A stretch of 40,375 nt of DNA. It comes from CAMNAO01 sp045605145 (GTDB taxonomy: Bacteria; Bacillota; Clostridia; Oscillospirales; Oscillospiraceae). The notes under the pieces are model-generated. The model worked only from the letters and a program-made list of their open reading frames with translations, was not told the origin of the DNA and searched no databases. The stretch covers positions 1 through 40,375 of the forward strand of contig JAZUPH010000072.1 of NCBI GenBank assembly GCA_045605145.1. The letters are read 5' to 3'. Below are positions 32,321 to 40,375 of the stretch, in pieces (positions within the stretch are counted from its first letter, which is position 1; each line of letters starts with the position of its first letter). Made by a program: the position numbers and the translations under genes.

Positions 32321-34066
32321 TCACGCCACGGAATATTTATTCCTGTATTCGTCGCGGCGGCGCTCAAAGTCCGGATTGCCGGCCTTCAATGCGCGCACAG
32401 ATTCATGCAGATTAAGGCTGCCCGTGGACATATCGATGATGCAGGCGGCGATGTTGGAGCAGTGGTCGGCGCTGCGCTCCATATCGGTGAGCACATCCGT
32501 CCACACGAAACCGGCAACTATGCTGCATTCACCCTGCTGCAGGCGGGTGATGTGTGCGCTGCGCAGCCGGTCGCGCAGCTCGTCAATGACCTCTTCCAGC
32601 GGCTCCACAAGAGACGCGGTGCCGTAATCATCGTCAATATAGGCATGCAGGGACAGTTCCGCGATCTCATTTACCGCCGCAGACAGAACGCGCAGCTCCG
32701 CAAGTGCCGAGGGTGTGAATCCCAGATTCTTGTCGCGCAGCTCCTGCGCCGATTGCAGAAGTCCCGCGCCGTGGTCGGCAATGCGTTCAAAATCACCGAT
32801 CATGCGCAGCAGCTTTGCCGCCAGCGCACTGTCCGAGGCGCTGATATTCTGTGTGCTGAGCTTAACAAGATAGGTGCCGAGAACATCCTCAAGGTGGTCG
32901 GTATGGTCTTCATCCGCCAGAACCTGGGCGGCGATGTCCTCGTCATACTCCGTAAGGCAGGCGATACCACCCCGCAGTGCCCGGATGGCGCAGTCTGCCA
33001 TTTCATTGGATAGGATGCGGCTGCGCTCCAGCGCCAATGACGGGGTCTGGAAAAGGCGCTCATCCAGCTCGGTCTCATATTCCGGTTTATCGTCATCGGG
33101 GACCAGCGCGCACACCAGTTTTTCAAGCAGTTGGGTGGCCGGCAGAAGCACTGCGGTGCAGAAAACATTGAACAGTGTGTGGCAGATTGCGATGCCGAAG
33201 GCTGTGGCGCTCTCATCCAAAATGGTGAGGGCGAACAAATTTTTTACAGCGGCAAACACAATAAGCCCCAGTGCCGAGCCGATTATGTTAAAGCCCAGAT
33301 GCACCATGGCGGCACGGCGGGCGTTTTTATTTGCGCCGATGGATGAGAGCATCGCCGTGACGCAGGTGCCGATATTCTGCCCCATGATGATGGGTATTGC
33401 CGCCCCGTAGCTCACCGCGCCGGTGGATGCCAGCGCCTGCAGAATACCCACGGATGCGGAGGATGACTGTATCACCGCAGTGAGGATCGCACCCGTCAGC
33501 ACGCCAAGCACGGGATTTGTAAACATTACAAACATCTGCCTGAATACCGGCACATCCTTCAACCCCGAAACCGCGTCGGACATTATGTCCATGCCGAACA
33601 TCAGCGTGGCGAAGCCCAGAAGGATCGCACCGGTGTCCCTTTTCTTCGCGCTTTTTGTGAACATATACAGCGCGATGCCCGCCAGTGCAAGAATGGGTGT
33701 GAAGGATGTGGGTTTAAAGAGGCGGACGATAACATTGCTGCTTTCAATGCCGCTCAGACTGAGTATCCACGAGGTGACGGTGGTGCCCACATTGGCACCC
33801 ATTATGACATTGACCGCCTGGCGGAGGGTCATAAGGCCGGAGTTTACGAAGCCGACGACCATAACCGTGGTGGCGGATGAGCTTTGGATAACGGCGGTAA
33901 CTGCAAGGCCGGTGACAAAGCCCGCCAGCTTTCCGGAGGTCAATCTTCCCAGCAGGGTTTTCAGGCTGTTGCCCGCACGGCGCTCCAGCGCTTCTCCCAT
34001 TATGTTCATGCCGAAAAGGAACAGGCACAGTCCCCCAAGCATGGTGAGGATATCGAATATATCCAT
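32321..34066 (-). CDS. Na+/phosphate cotransporter (NptA/YjbB family) with C-terminal PhoU domain
   Basis: A 581-residue protein with eight or more membrane segments. The two inverted Na_Pi_cotrans repeats each carry the QSSSA motif (TAVIQSSSATTVMVVGF and TAVIQSSSASVGILQ). The C-terminal part (about 340-560) is helical and PhoU-like (ALERSRILSNEMADCAIRAL, MIGDFERIADHG). It imports or exports inorganic phosphate using sodium. The start follows AAAGGAG. The 193 bases upstream, before the lysine riboswitch promoter, hold no gene; a minus-strand TTGACA (34135-34140) has only a weak -10. Confidence 0.93.
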   Translation of the reverse strand: MDIFDILTMLGGLCLFLFGMNIMGEALERRAGNSLKTLLGRLTSGKLAGFVTGLAVTAVIQSSSATTVMVVGFVNSGLMTLRQAVNVIMGANVGTTVTSWILSLSGIESSNVIVRLFKPTSFTPILALAGIALYMFTKSAKKRDTGAILLGFATLMFGMDIMSDAVSGLKDVPVFRQMFVMFTNPVLGVLTGAILTAVIQSSSASVGILQALASTGAVSYGAAIPIIMGQNIGTCVTAMLSSIGANKNARRAAMVHLGFNIIGSALGLIVFAAVKNLFALTILDESATAFGIAICHTLFNVFCTAVLLPATQLLEKLVCALVPDDDKPEYETELDERLFQTPSLALERSRILSNEMADCAIRALRGGIACLTEYDEDIAAQVLADEDHTDHLEDVLGTYLVKLSTQNISASDSALAAKLLRMIGDFERIADHGAGLLQSAQELRDKNLGFTPSALAELRVLSAAVNEIAELSLHAYIDDDYGTASLVEPLEEVIDELRDRLRSAHITRLQQGECSIVAGFVWTDVLTDMERSADHCSNIAACIIDMSTGSLNLHESVRALKAGNPDFERRRDEYRNKYSVA

Positions 34067-34259
34067 ACTTTTCTCCTTTCACATTCTTCTGTAGATTTTA
34101 CGCATTCCGATTCCTTAACAGTATATGCAGATAATGTCAAATCTTCCATCGCAGACAGGTAAAGCCCTTGTAAAATCGCAGACACGAAGCGGCAAAGGGA
34201 AAAAAGGACATATTTTCGGTAAAATCACTTCATTTCGGCAGTTTGCAAAAAATTCACTA

Positions 34260-34288
34260 TTGACTTGCAGCAGAAAGTATATTATAGT
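34260..34288 (+). promoter_or_regulatory. Promoter of the lysine-riboswitch nhaC leader
   Basis: TTGACT, 17 bases, TATAGT on the plus strand; expected transcription start about 34295, 29 bases before the aptamer. Confidence 0.8.
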
Positions 34289-34323
34289 TTTTCTATCCCG
34301 AAAGGGGAAATTAAATAGGTTAT

Positions 34324-34480
34324 GATAGAGGCGCAGTCAACATCAGTAGCCCGGCATTTATGTGACGGGTATCACGCGGGGCGAAAGGGGCGACTGCCGA
34401 AGCGTTGCGGCATATCCGGGCCGTGATGGCTGGGGCGGCGGAGAATATCCGACGCACTGTCACGGAAGTGGAGTGCTGTC
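34324..34480 (+). promoter_or_regulatory. Lysine riboswitch (L box) aptamer
   Basis: The leader carries the L-box conserved blocks in order: GATAGAGGCGC, AGTAG, GCGAAAGGGGCGACTGCCGAAGCG, GGCTGGG, CACTGTCA and GGAGTGCTGTC. P1 pairs GATAG (34324-34328) with CTGTC (34476-34480). High lysine should stabilise the aptamer and favour the following terminator, shutting off the transporter. Confidence 0.93.
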
Positions 34481-34511
34481 TTGTACCAACGGGTCACAAC
34501 TGTGGCCGGGC

Positions 34512-34547
34512 AGCCGCCGGGTTCGTATCCAGCGGCTTTTGTATTTT
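34512..34547 (+). terminator. Riboswitch expression-platform terminator
   Basis: AGCCGC (34512-34517) pairs with GCGGCT (34532-34537), extended by GG/CC beyond one mismatch, followed by a T-rich stretch. It lies 32 bases after the aptamer, as expected for lysine-controlled premature termination. Confidence 0.75.
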
Positions 34548-34600
34548 CGTCATGCACACCACCATGTGTGTCATGGCGATTTTTATTGGAGGTCATTTTT

Positions 34601-36124
34601 ATGGCAGGTACTTTCTGGGCATTGGTCCCGCCCCTCGTGGCGATCGCGCTGGCGCTGATCACCAAAGAGGTTTACAGCTCACTGTTCGTGGGCATCGTTC
34701 TCGGCGGTCTGTTTGCTGCCAACTTTAACATTGTGGGCGCCATCGACACCATCATTAACGACGGTCTCGTTTCCGCAATTTCCGGCACGGCAGGCATATT
34801 CCTGTTCCTGGTCATTCTGGGCATCATGGTCGTGCTTATCAACAAAGCCGGCGGCTCCGCTGCTTTCGGCCGCTGGGCAGAAAAGAACGTCAAGAGCCGC
34901 GTTGGTGCTCAGCTGTGCACCTTCCTTCTGGGCGTGCTGATCTTTGTTGACGACTACTTCAACTGCCTGACCGTGGGTAGCGTCATGCTCCCCGTCAGTG
35001 ACGGGCACCGCATCTCAAGGGCGAAGCTGGCATACATAATCGATGCCACCGCAGCCCCGATCTGCATGATCGCGCCCGTGTCCTCCTGGGCCGCTGCCGT
35101 TACCGGCGTTATCGAGGGTGACAACGGCATCGCCCTGTTCGTGAAGGCTATCCCCTGGAACTTCTACTCCCTGCTGACTCTGGTGTTCATCGTGGGTCTT
35201 ACTCTTATGAAGTTTGATTACGGCCCGATGCGCACCCATGAGAAGAACGCCCTTGAAAACGGCGACCTTTACACCTCCGGTGACCGCGTTGACAAGTCTT
35301 CCGACGCCCCCGTTGGCAATGAGCGCGGCCGTGTGCTGGATCTGGTCCTGCCCGTTGTCGTACTGATCGTTGCCTGCGTGCTCGCCCTGGTTTATGTGGG
35401 CGGCCTGTGGGATGCAAGCGGCGACTACTACATGGACTTCATCGGCTCCTTCGGCAACACCGATGCCACTGTGGCTCTTCCCTGGGGCTCTCTGCTGGCT
35501 CTGGTTTTCACCGTTATCTACTTCTGCGCCCGTAAGCTCATCAGCTTCAAGGCATCTATGGAAAGCATTCCCCAGGGCTTCAACAACATGGTGCCCGCCA
35601 TCATCATCCTCACCTTTGCAACCGCGCTGAAGAACATCACCGGCCTGCTCGGTGCCAGCGACTATGTCGCCGCCATCGTTGACGGCGCAAGCGGCGGCCT
35701 GTTCAATATGCTGCCCGCTATCATCTTCATCGTGGCCTGCGTGCTCAGCTTCTCCACCGGCACATCCTGGGGCACCTTCGGCATTCTCATCCCCATCGTC
35801 ACCAATGTGTTCTCCCCCGACTCCACCCTGCTTGTTATCGGCGTATCCGCCTGCCTTGCCGGTGCGGTCTTTGGCGACCACTGCTCCCCCATTTCCGACA
35901 CCACCATCATGGCCTCCGCCGGCGCTCAGTGCAACCACGTCAACCACGTGTCCACACAGCTGCCCTACACCCTCACGGTGGGTGCTATCTGCTTCGTGAA
36001 TTACATTCTGGCCGGCCTGGTGCAGAACGCGGTCGTCTGTCTGGCTGTCGGCATTGCCCTCACCATCGGCACCCTGTTTGTCATCCGCAAGCTCACCGCA
36101 GGCAAGGACGCTTCCGCCGCCTGA
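34601..36124 (+). CDS. NhaC-superfamily transporter, probable lysine transporter
   Basis: A 507-residue protein with about 12 membrane segments. By homology alone it would be named a Na+/H+ antiporter (VDDYFNCLTVGSVMLPVSD, FSTGTSWGTFGILIPIV and GDHCSPISDTTIMASAG are NhaC signatures). The lysine riboswitch makes lysine uptake (LysW-type) the better call; this substrate is inferred from the regulation. The ATG at 34601 follows GGAGG; longer frames starting upstream run through the riboswitch and are not real. A terminator follows. Confidence 0.9.
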   Translation: MAGTFWALVPPLVAIALALITKEVYSSLFVGIVLGGLFAANFNIVGAIDTIINDGLVSAISGTAGIFLFLVILGIMVVLINKAGGSAAFGRWAEKNVKSRVGAQLCTFLLGVLIFVDDYFNCLTVGSVMLPVSDGHRISRAKLAYIIDATAAPICMIAPVSSWAAAVTGVIEGDNGIALFVKAIPWNFYSLLTLVFIVGLTLMKFDYGPMRTHEKNALENGDLYTSGDRVDKSSDAPVGNERGRVLDLVLPVVVLIVACVLALVYVGGLWDASGDYYMDFIGSFGNTDATVALPWGSLLALVFTVIYFCARKLISFKASMESIPQGFNNMVPAIIILTFATALKNITGLLGASDYVAAIVDGASGGLFNMLPAIIFIVACVLSFSTGTSWGTFGILIPIVTNVFSPDSTLLVIGVSACLAGAVFGDHCSPISDTTIMASAGAQCNHVNHVSTQLPYTLTVGAICFVNYILAGLVQNAVVCLAVGIALTIGTLFVIRKLTAGKDASAA

Positions 36125-36158
36125 GTGTGAACGCACACAAATCCAATACACAACAAAA

Positions 36159-36187
36159 GCGCCCTCCGTATGGAGGGCGCTTCCTGT
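36159..36187 (+). terminator. Terminator after the NhaC-family gene
   Basis: GCGCCCTCC (36159-36167) pairs perfectly with GGAGGGCGC (36172-36180), followed by a T-rich stretch. Confidence 0.85.
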
Positions 36188-36204
36188 TTATTCCGTTCTG
36201 CCGT

Positions 36205-36236
36205 ACAATAAAGCCCCTCTTTTGCTAAAGAGGGGC
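36205..36236 (-). terminator. Terminator of the rarA-DUF951-membrane protein operon
   Basis: GCCCCTCTTT (36213-36222) pairs perfectly with AAAGAGGGGC (36227-36236); on the minus strand it is followed by TTTATT. It lies 11 bases beyond the stop of the Cys-rich membrane protein gene. Confidence 0.85.
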
Positions 36237-36246
36237 GTTGCCTTAA

Positions 36247-37053
36247 TTATTCTCCGTTTCTCTCGGGCATGAATCTCTCAAACCACACAAGGCGCCTTTT
36301 CATAAAGCGCTGAAGCTGCTTTTTGTGCCGACAGAGCTTTTCTGCACAGTTTGAGCAGTCCAGGCATTGATTCTCCCTTGTACTGAAGCGCTCGGGGTGG
36401 CGCCAATGGGTAATCTCCCATCTGACAAGCAGGCCCAGCGCAAGAGCCAGCAGACTCCAGGTATATACACCGCGGGTGAACAGTAGCGGCGTAAACATCA
36501 TTGCGTAGTCCCAGTTGTAGATGCGGCAGGTGACGCAGCAGCGGTTTTTCATCATCCAGGTCTGGAACGGGCAGAAAAACAGGATGCATATTACATCACA
36601 CACGGAGTAAGCAAGACTGATAAGCACCAGAATGCCGTCATCTATAATGCCGAACCGGCGCAGCGCGCCGATGGCGCCATTGAGAAGAATCCATGAACCA
36701 AGCACGAGCAGAGTCCCGCCGGGGCGCATATCCGGCCGGGCGGAGACTGTCTGTCCGTTTTGGCGCGCCTTAAAGTTTTGCTTAAACTGCTTCTGGCAGC
36801 CCATACTCTCCATTTTTGACGGAAAGAAGCGCAGCGCCATCTCAACGGTGAACGCTATCCACACCACCCAAATCACGACAGCATAGCGGCCGGGATTGTG
36901 TATATCGAAGGCCGCACCGTTTGCCCGGCGCAGGATGTACACCACCGTCGCCCAGATCAGCAGGGCAGAGCGGAACAGCAGCTTGTAGTAGTGCAGCAGG
37001 GAGATGGGCGAGAGCTTACTGAACCATGTGTTCTCTTTCTTAGCTCCGCTCAT
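36247..37053 (-). CDS. Conserved membrane protein with two cysteine clusters, function unknown
   Basis: A 268-residue protein with about five membrane helices (about residues 20-42, 57-75, 113-132, 140-162, 185-208). Two Cys groups stand out: CPFQTWMMKNRCCVTCRIYNWDY between helices 4 and 5, and CLDCSNCAEKLC (CxxCxxCxxxxC) after helix 5, followed by a very basic tail. The spacing suggests a metal or iron-sulphur site on the cytoplasmic side (inference). I recall similar proteins in other Clostridia but know of no function. The start overlaps the DUF951 stop by four bases, so it is coupled to DUF951 and rarA. Confidence 0.75.
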   Translation of the reverse strand: MSGAKKENTWFSKLSPISLLHYYKLLFRSALLIWATVVYILRRANGAAFDIHNPGRYAVVIWVVWIAFTVEMALRFFPSKMESMGCQKQFKQNFKARQNGQTVSARPDMRPGGTLLVLGSWILLNGAIGALRRFGIIDDGILVLISLAYSVCDVICILFFCPFQTWMMKNRCCVTCRIYNWDYAMMFTPLLFTRGVYTWSLLALALGLLVRWEITHWRHPERFSTRENQCLDCSNCAEKLCRHKKQLQRFMKRRLVWFERFMPERNGE

Positions 37054-37244
37054 TTAACTTCCACCCCGTCGCGTACAATTTTGCGGATGTGCTTTTCCAC
37101 CTTGCTTCGGGGTGACATGATCTCATGCCCACAGCCGGTGCAGACCATTTTGAAATCCGCGCCAATGCGGGTCACGCGCCAATCCTTCGTTCCGCAGGGG
37201 TGTGGCTTTTTCATTGTAAGAATGTCTCCGATGCGGATATCCAT
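37050..37244 (-). CDS. DUF951 family small protein
   Basis: A 64-residue protein of the DUF951 family (B. subtilis YyzM-like): IRIGDILTMKKPHPCGTKDW with a conserved KPHPCG element, then RIGADFKMVCTGCGHEIMSPR containing CxxC. With the first Cys these form a small zinc-ribbon-like set. Function unknown. The ATG at 37244 overlaps the rarA stop by one base (TGATG), six bases after GGGGG; a GTG one codon earlier is possible. It lies between rarA and a Cys-rich membrane protein. Confidence 0.88.
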   Translation of the reverse strand: MDIRIGDILTMKKPHPCGTKDWRVTRIGADFKMVCTGCGHEIMSPRSKVEKHIRKIVRDGVEVK

Positions 37245-38509
37245 CACTTTCCCCCTTTGATCTTGTCCCAGTAGGCTTTTGCGGCCTGCTCATTCTTGTT
37301 GTCGCCGTACTCATAGTAGCGCGCGTCCTTCAACGAATCGGGCAGATACTGCTGCTGTACCCAGTGGTTGGGGAAGGAATGGGGATAGAGATAATTTTGC
37401 CCCGTCTCCTGCCCCGCAGAATCCGCGTGCACATTCTGCAGCTGGCGCGGCACATCGCCGCCCAGACCCCGCCGCACATCGGCAAAGGCCGCGTCGATAG
37501 CCTCAACCACCGAATTTGACTTGGGCGCCGTGGCCAAAAGTATGCAGGCCTGCGCCAGAGGCAGCCGCGCCTCCGGCAGACCCAGCTGCATCGCGGCATC
37601 CACACAGGATTTGACGACGGTCACCGCCTGGGGATAGGCCATGCCGATATCCTCACTGGCGGAACACATTATCCTGCGGCAAACGCCGATAAGGTCGCCC
37701 GCCTCAAGGGCGCGGGCAAGGTAGTGGAGCGCTGCGTCCGGATCGGAGCCGCGCAGGGACTTCATAAGGGCTGAAACCGCGTCAAAATGGGCGTCCCCGT
37801 CCCGGTCGTAGTGCAGGGCACTTTTCGCCGTGGCAGTCTTTGCGTCGGCAAGGGACACGAAGGCAAGCCCGCCCTTCACCGGGGCGGAAATCATCAGCAG
37901 CTCCACCGCGTTGAGCGCCTTGCGCACATCGCCGTTACAGCTGCGGGCGATGTGTTCGCGCACGCCCTTTTCCGGCGCGGCCTTGACATTAAGCCGCTCT
38001 TCCATGGCTTTGAAGGCCCGTTCCACCGCGGGTAATATATCCTCGGCAGTGATCTGCTTAAACTCAAACACAGAGCAGCGGCTGAGCACCGCGTTGTAGA
38101 TGTAGAAGAACGGATTCTCCGTTGTGGACGCGATGAGGGTTATCTTCCCCGTCTCTATAAACTCCAGAAGAGACTGCTGCTGGCGCTTATTGAAATACTG
38201 TATCTCATCCAGATACAGCAAAATCCCGTTGGGCGCCATGAGGGTGCCCACATCGGCCATGACCTCTTTAAGGTCGGAAAGGCTCGCGGTGGTTGCGTTG
38301 AGACGGTGGAGAGTTTTGTTGGTCTTTTTTGCAATGATATTGGCCACGGTGGTCTTACCGGTACCGGATGGGCCATAGAATATCATGTTGGGAATGTTCC
38401 CGCCCTCGATAATGCGGCGCAGAAGCCCCTCTTCTCCCAGAATATGCTGCTGACCCACAACCTCTTCAAGGCTCTGAGGCCTTATCTCATCTGCAAGCGG
38501 CCTGTTCAT
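37244..38509 (-). CDS. rarA: Replication-associated recombination ATPase RarA (MgsA)
   Basis: A 421-residue AAA+ ATPase of the clamp-loader family acting at stalled replication forks. GPSGTGKTTVA (Walker A, about residues 47-57), LYLDEIQYFNK (Walker B), the sensor-1-type STTENPF, and the MgsA_C tetramerisation region near PHSFPNHWVQQQYLPD are visible. The ATG at 38509 follows GGGGGAG; upstream in-frame codons lie on the promoter. It leads the operon with DUF951 and the Cys-rich membrane protein. Confidence 0.95.
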   Translation of the reverse strand: MNRPLADEIRPQSLEEVVGQQHILGEEGLLRRIIEGGNIPNMIFYGPSGTGKTTVANIIAKKTNKTLHRLNATTASLSDLKEVMADVGTLMAPNGILLYLDEIQYFNKRQQQSLLEFIETGKITLIASTTENPFFYIYNAVLSRCSVFEFKQITAEDILPAVERAFKAMEERLNVKAAPEKGVREHIARSCNGDVRKALNAVELLMISAPVKGGLAFVSLADAKTATAKSALHYDRDGDAHFDAVSALMKSLRGSDPDAALHYLARALEAGDLIGVCRRIMCSASEDIGMAYPQAVTVVKSCVDAAMQLGLPEARLPLAQACILLATAPKSNSVVEAIDAAFADVRRGLGGDVPRQLQNVHADSAGQETGQNYLYPHSFPNHWVQQQYLPDSLKDARYYEYGDNKNEQAAKAYWDKIKGGK

Positions 38510-38552
38510 GTTTCTCCCCCCGTCTGTGCGCGGTTTTAACTGTACTGCGTCA

Positions 38553-38581
38553 ATTATAGTACCTTTTGAAGCAAATAGCAA
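38553..38581 (-). promoter_or_regulatory. Promoter of the rarA operon
   Basis: TTGCTA, 17 bases, TATAAT on the minus strand, about 44 bases before the rarA ATG. Confidence 0.7.
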
Positions 38582-38634
38582 CAAGAAGGCCGACAGGCGG
38601 CTGTAAACAAATTTGAAATTTCACGCCGGGCGGC

Positions 38635-38662
38635 TTGACTTAAGGCACAAAACTGATACTAT
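38635..38662 (+). promoter_or_regulatory. Promoter of nth and the patatin gene
   Basis: TTGACT, 16 bases, TACTAT on the plus strand, about 33 bases before the nth ATG; it stands back to back with the rarA promoter. Confidence 0.65.
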
Positions 38663-38694
38663 CGTGGTATAAGCTAAGCCACGGGAGATGTACA

Positions 38695-39330
38695 ATGGAT
38701 AAACAGACCGCAAAACTTATTGTGGACGCGCTGGCGGCGGAGTATCCCGACCCCATGTGCAGCCTTGAATATAAAAAAGACTATGAACTGCTGTTCGCCG
38801 TGCGCCTTGCCGCACAGTGTACCGACGAGCGGGTGAACAAGATAAGCCCCGCACTGTATGCGGCCTTCCCCACCCTGGAAGCATTCGCCGCCGCCTCACC
38901 TGAGGATGTTGAGCCTTATGTACATTCCTGCGGCTTTTTCCGTGCAAAGGCGCGGGACATAGTCGCTGCGGCAAGAATGCTCATCGATGAATACGGCGGC
39001 AAGGTTCCGGGTACGATGGAAGAGCTGCTGCGCCTGCCCGGTGTGGGGCGCAAAACAGCAAATCTCATCCTGGGCGATATTTACCGCGCCCCCGGCAGTG
39101 TGGTGGTAGACACCCACTGCATAAGGATAACCAATCTTCTGGGCATGGGCAGCAGCAAGGATCCCGCAAAACTGGAGACTCAGCTGCGCGCCATTCTCCC
39201 CGCCGAGGAGAGCAGCGACTTCTGTCACAGGCTGGTGCTGCACGGCAGGGCGGTGTGCGTTGCCCGCAGACCCAACTGCGCCGCCTGCTGTCTGAAAGAA
39301 TACTGCGCCCATGCAAAGGGCGGGCAGTGA
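38695..39330 (+). CDS. nth: Endonuclease III (DNA glycosylase/AP lyase)
   Basis: A 211-residue base-excision repair enzyme that removes oxidised pyrimidines. The helix-hairpin-helix reads LPGVGRKTANLIL with the catalytic Lys, and VVDTHCIRI holds the catalytic Asp. The C-terminal CVARRPNCAACCLKEYC gives the C-x6-C-x2-C-x5-C pattern of the [4Fe-4S] cluster. Length is normal. The patatin-like gene follows 38 bases later. Confidence 0.96.
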   Translation: MDKQTAKLIVDALAAEYPDPMCSLEYKKDYELLFAVRLAAQCTDERVNKISPALYAAFPTLEAFAAASPEDVEPYVHSCGFFRAKARDIVAAARMLIDEYGGKVPGTMEELLRLPGVGRKTANLILGDIYRAPGSVVVDTHCIRITNLLGMGSSKDPAKLETQLRAILPAEESSDFCHRLVLHGRAVCVARRPNCAACCLKEYCAHAKGGQ

Positions 39331-39368
39331 CCGCGCGGCAATGCCGCAAACACGAAAAAGGAGCGAAA

Positions 39369-40375
39369 ATGAAACTTAAGCTCGACAACAGCAAAAAATA
39401 CGCCCTCGCTCTTGAGGGCGGCGGCGCGAAAGGTGCCTACCACATCGGCGCGTGGAAAGCCATGCGCGAGGCGGGCATTAAATTCAGTGCCGTCTCCGGC
39501 ACATCAGTAGGTGCGCTCAACGGTGCCATGGTGGCCATGGATGAGTTCGACCTTGCCGAAGAGATATGGAGCAACATCCGCTATTCGCAGGTCATCAATG
39601 TGGATGACGACGTCATGCACAAGCTGGTTATGCGGGATGTTAAAAACATCGACCTTAAATCCACCGCCGAGACAATTCGCGAGGTGGTGGGCGGCGGTGG
39701 CTTTGATATAAGCCCGCTGCACAATCTCCTCAGGGAAATGGCTGACGAGGACAAGATCCGCAATTCGGACATTGAATTTTTTATCGACACCTACTCTCTG
39801 TCCGACCGCAAGGCTCTTGAGCTGAGGGCAAAGGATCTTGAGGACGGCACCATTGCCGATATGCTGCTGGCAAGCTCTTACCTGCCGGTGTTTCGCAGTG
39901 AGCTTTTGGGCGGCAAGCGCTATTTTGACGGTGCGCTGACCGAGATGCTGCCGATAAATGTGCTGGTGCAAAATGGCTACACCGACATTATCGCTGTCCG
40001 CCTTTACAGAATACCCCTGCCTAAAAAGGGCCGCCTGCCCGATGGTGTGACCCAGCACACCATTGTTCCCTCCGGCGATATAGGCAGTGTGCTGGAGTTT
40101 GACGCCCAGCGTGCAAAAGCCAGCATGACCATGGGCTACTACGACGCGATGCGCCTGCTCTATGGCCTTGCGGGCCGGCAGTGGTACATTGACGACGAGC
40201 TGAGCGAGGAAGAGGCGTACAGCCGCCTTTCCGCCATCGTTATGCGGGAGCTGAAGCGCGCCGGCCGCAGTGTCACTCTCAGGGAGCTGCACGAGAGGGA
40301 GTTCCTCCGCCTCGCCCTGCGGCTTGACGCCGTCAAAGGCAGCTACAACGATCTGCTCATCGCCCTTTTGGAGGC
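39369..40375 (+). CDS. Patatin-like phospholipase, C-terminus beyond the window
   Basis: At least 335 residues of a patatin-type lipid acyl hydrolase. LALEGGGAKGAYHIG (about residues 13-27) is the oxyanion loop, SGTSVGALNG holds the nucleophilic Ser (GxSxG, about 46), and YFDGALTEMLP carries the catalytic Asp (DGA). The chain after about residue 215 is a helical extension not typical of small patatins. It is open at the right edge. AAGGAG precedes the ATG. Substrate unknown; likely a membrane lipid acyl chain (inference). Confidence 0.92.
   Translation, partial: MKLKLDNSKKYALALEGGGAKGAYHIGAWKAMREAGIKFSAVSGTSVGALNGAMVAMDEFDLAEEIWSNIRYSQVINVDDDVMHKLVMRDVKNIDLKSTAETIREVVGGGGFDISPLHNLLREMADEDKIRNSDIEFFIDTYSLSDRKALELRAKDLEDGTIADMLLASSYLPVFRSELLGGKRYFDGALTEMLPINVLVQNGYTDIIAVRLYRIPLPKKGRLPDGVTQHTIVPSGDIGSVLEFDAQRAKASMTMGYYDAMRLLYGLAGRQWYIDDELSEEEAYSRLSAIVMRELKRAGRSVTLRELHEREFLRLALRLDAVKGSYNDLLIALLE

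Noticed and set aside
34481..34600. Longer NhaC protein starting at 34481
   Set aside because: The extra codons run through the riboswitch terminator, and the ATG at 34601 has a GGAGG site and the family's normal N-terminus.

Overview
The window reads as chromosomal DNA of a GC-rich Gram-positive anaerobe. The SepF/DivIVA division cluster, an RqcP-type S4 protein, a SpoVB/YabM-type flippase, Hfq and a YabE-like surface protein point to class Clostridia, probably Oscillospiraceae; the family-level placement is inference. Almost all of it is conserved housekeeping content. I see no CRISPR array, insertion sequence, prophage, rRNA or tRNA.

Left part (1-9738, minus strand): miaB-mutS-CPBP protease; a lipid-linked sugar flippase; HU; rqcP; then recJ followed by a (p)ppGpp synthetase/hydrolase cut by the window edge. 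Position 9739-10142 is a divergent intergenic region holding miaB's promoter and two copies of a structured repeat whose stems covary.

Centre (10143-20881, plus strand): one long run mutL-miaA-hfq-membrane adaptor-yggS-sepF-divIVA, then ileS-lspA-rluD, ending in a strong terminator. This is the Gram-positive mismatch-repair/tRNA-modification block joined to the yggS-sepF-divIVA-ileS-lspA-rluD division block. Two consecutive genes here (adaptor and yggS) lack ATG/GTG/TTG where their full-length starts should be.

Right part (20987-30404, minus strand): a four-gene MacB-like exporter operon with two different adaptors around one ATPase and one permease; a lipoprotein with GerMN and NlpC/P60-like domains whose catalytic residues are all replaced; a YabE-like DUF348/G5 protein behind a perfect consensus promoter; a pyridoxamine-kinase-type enzyme; and a rhomboid protease.

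Far right (30566-40375, mixed strands): a glutaredoxin-like protein, a divergent NIF3-like protein, an XRE regulator with a strong promoter and probable operator, a Na/Pi cotransporter with PhoU domain, and an NhaC-family transporter behind a complete lysine riboswitch plus terminator, which marks it as a probable lysine transporter. Then come rarA-DUF951-Cys-rich membrane protein in a tightly overlapping operon, and nth followed by a patatin-like phospholipase cut by the window end.

The best leads are the covarying repeat pair at 9866-10098, the inactive-looking NlpC/P60 lipoprotein, the dual-adaptor exporter, the two near-cognate starts, and the uncharacterised Cys-rich membrane protein coupled to rarA.
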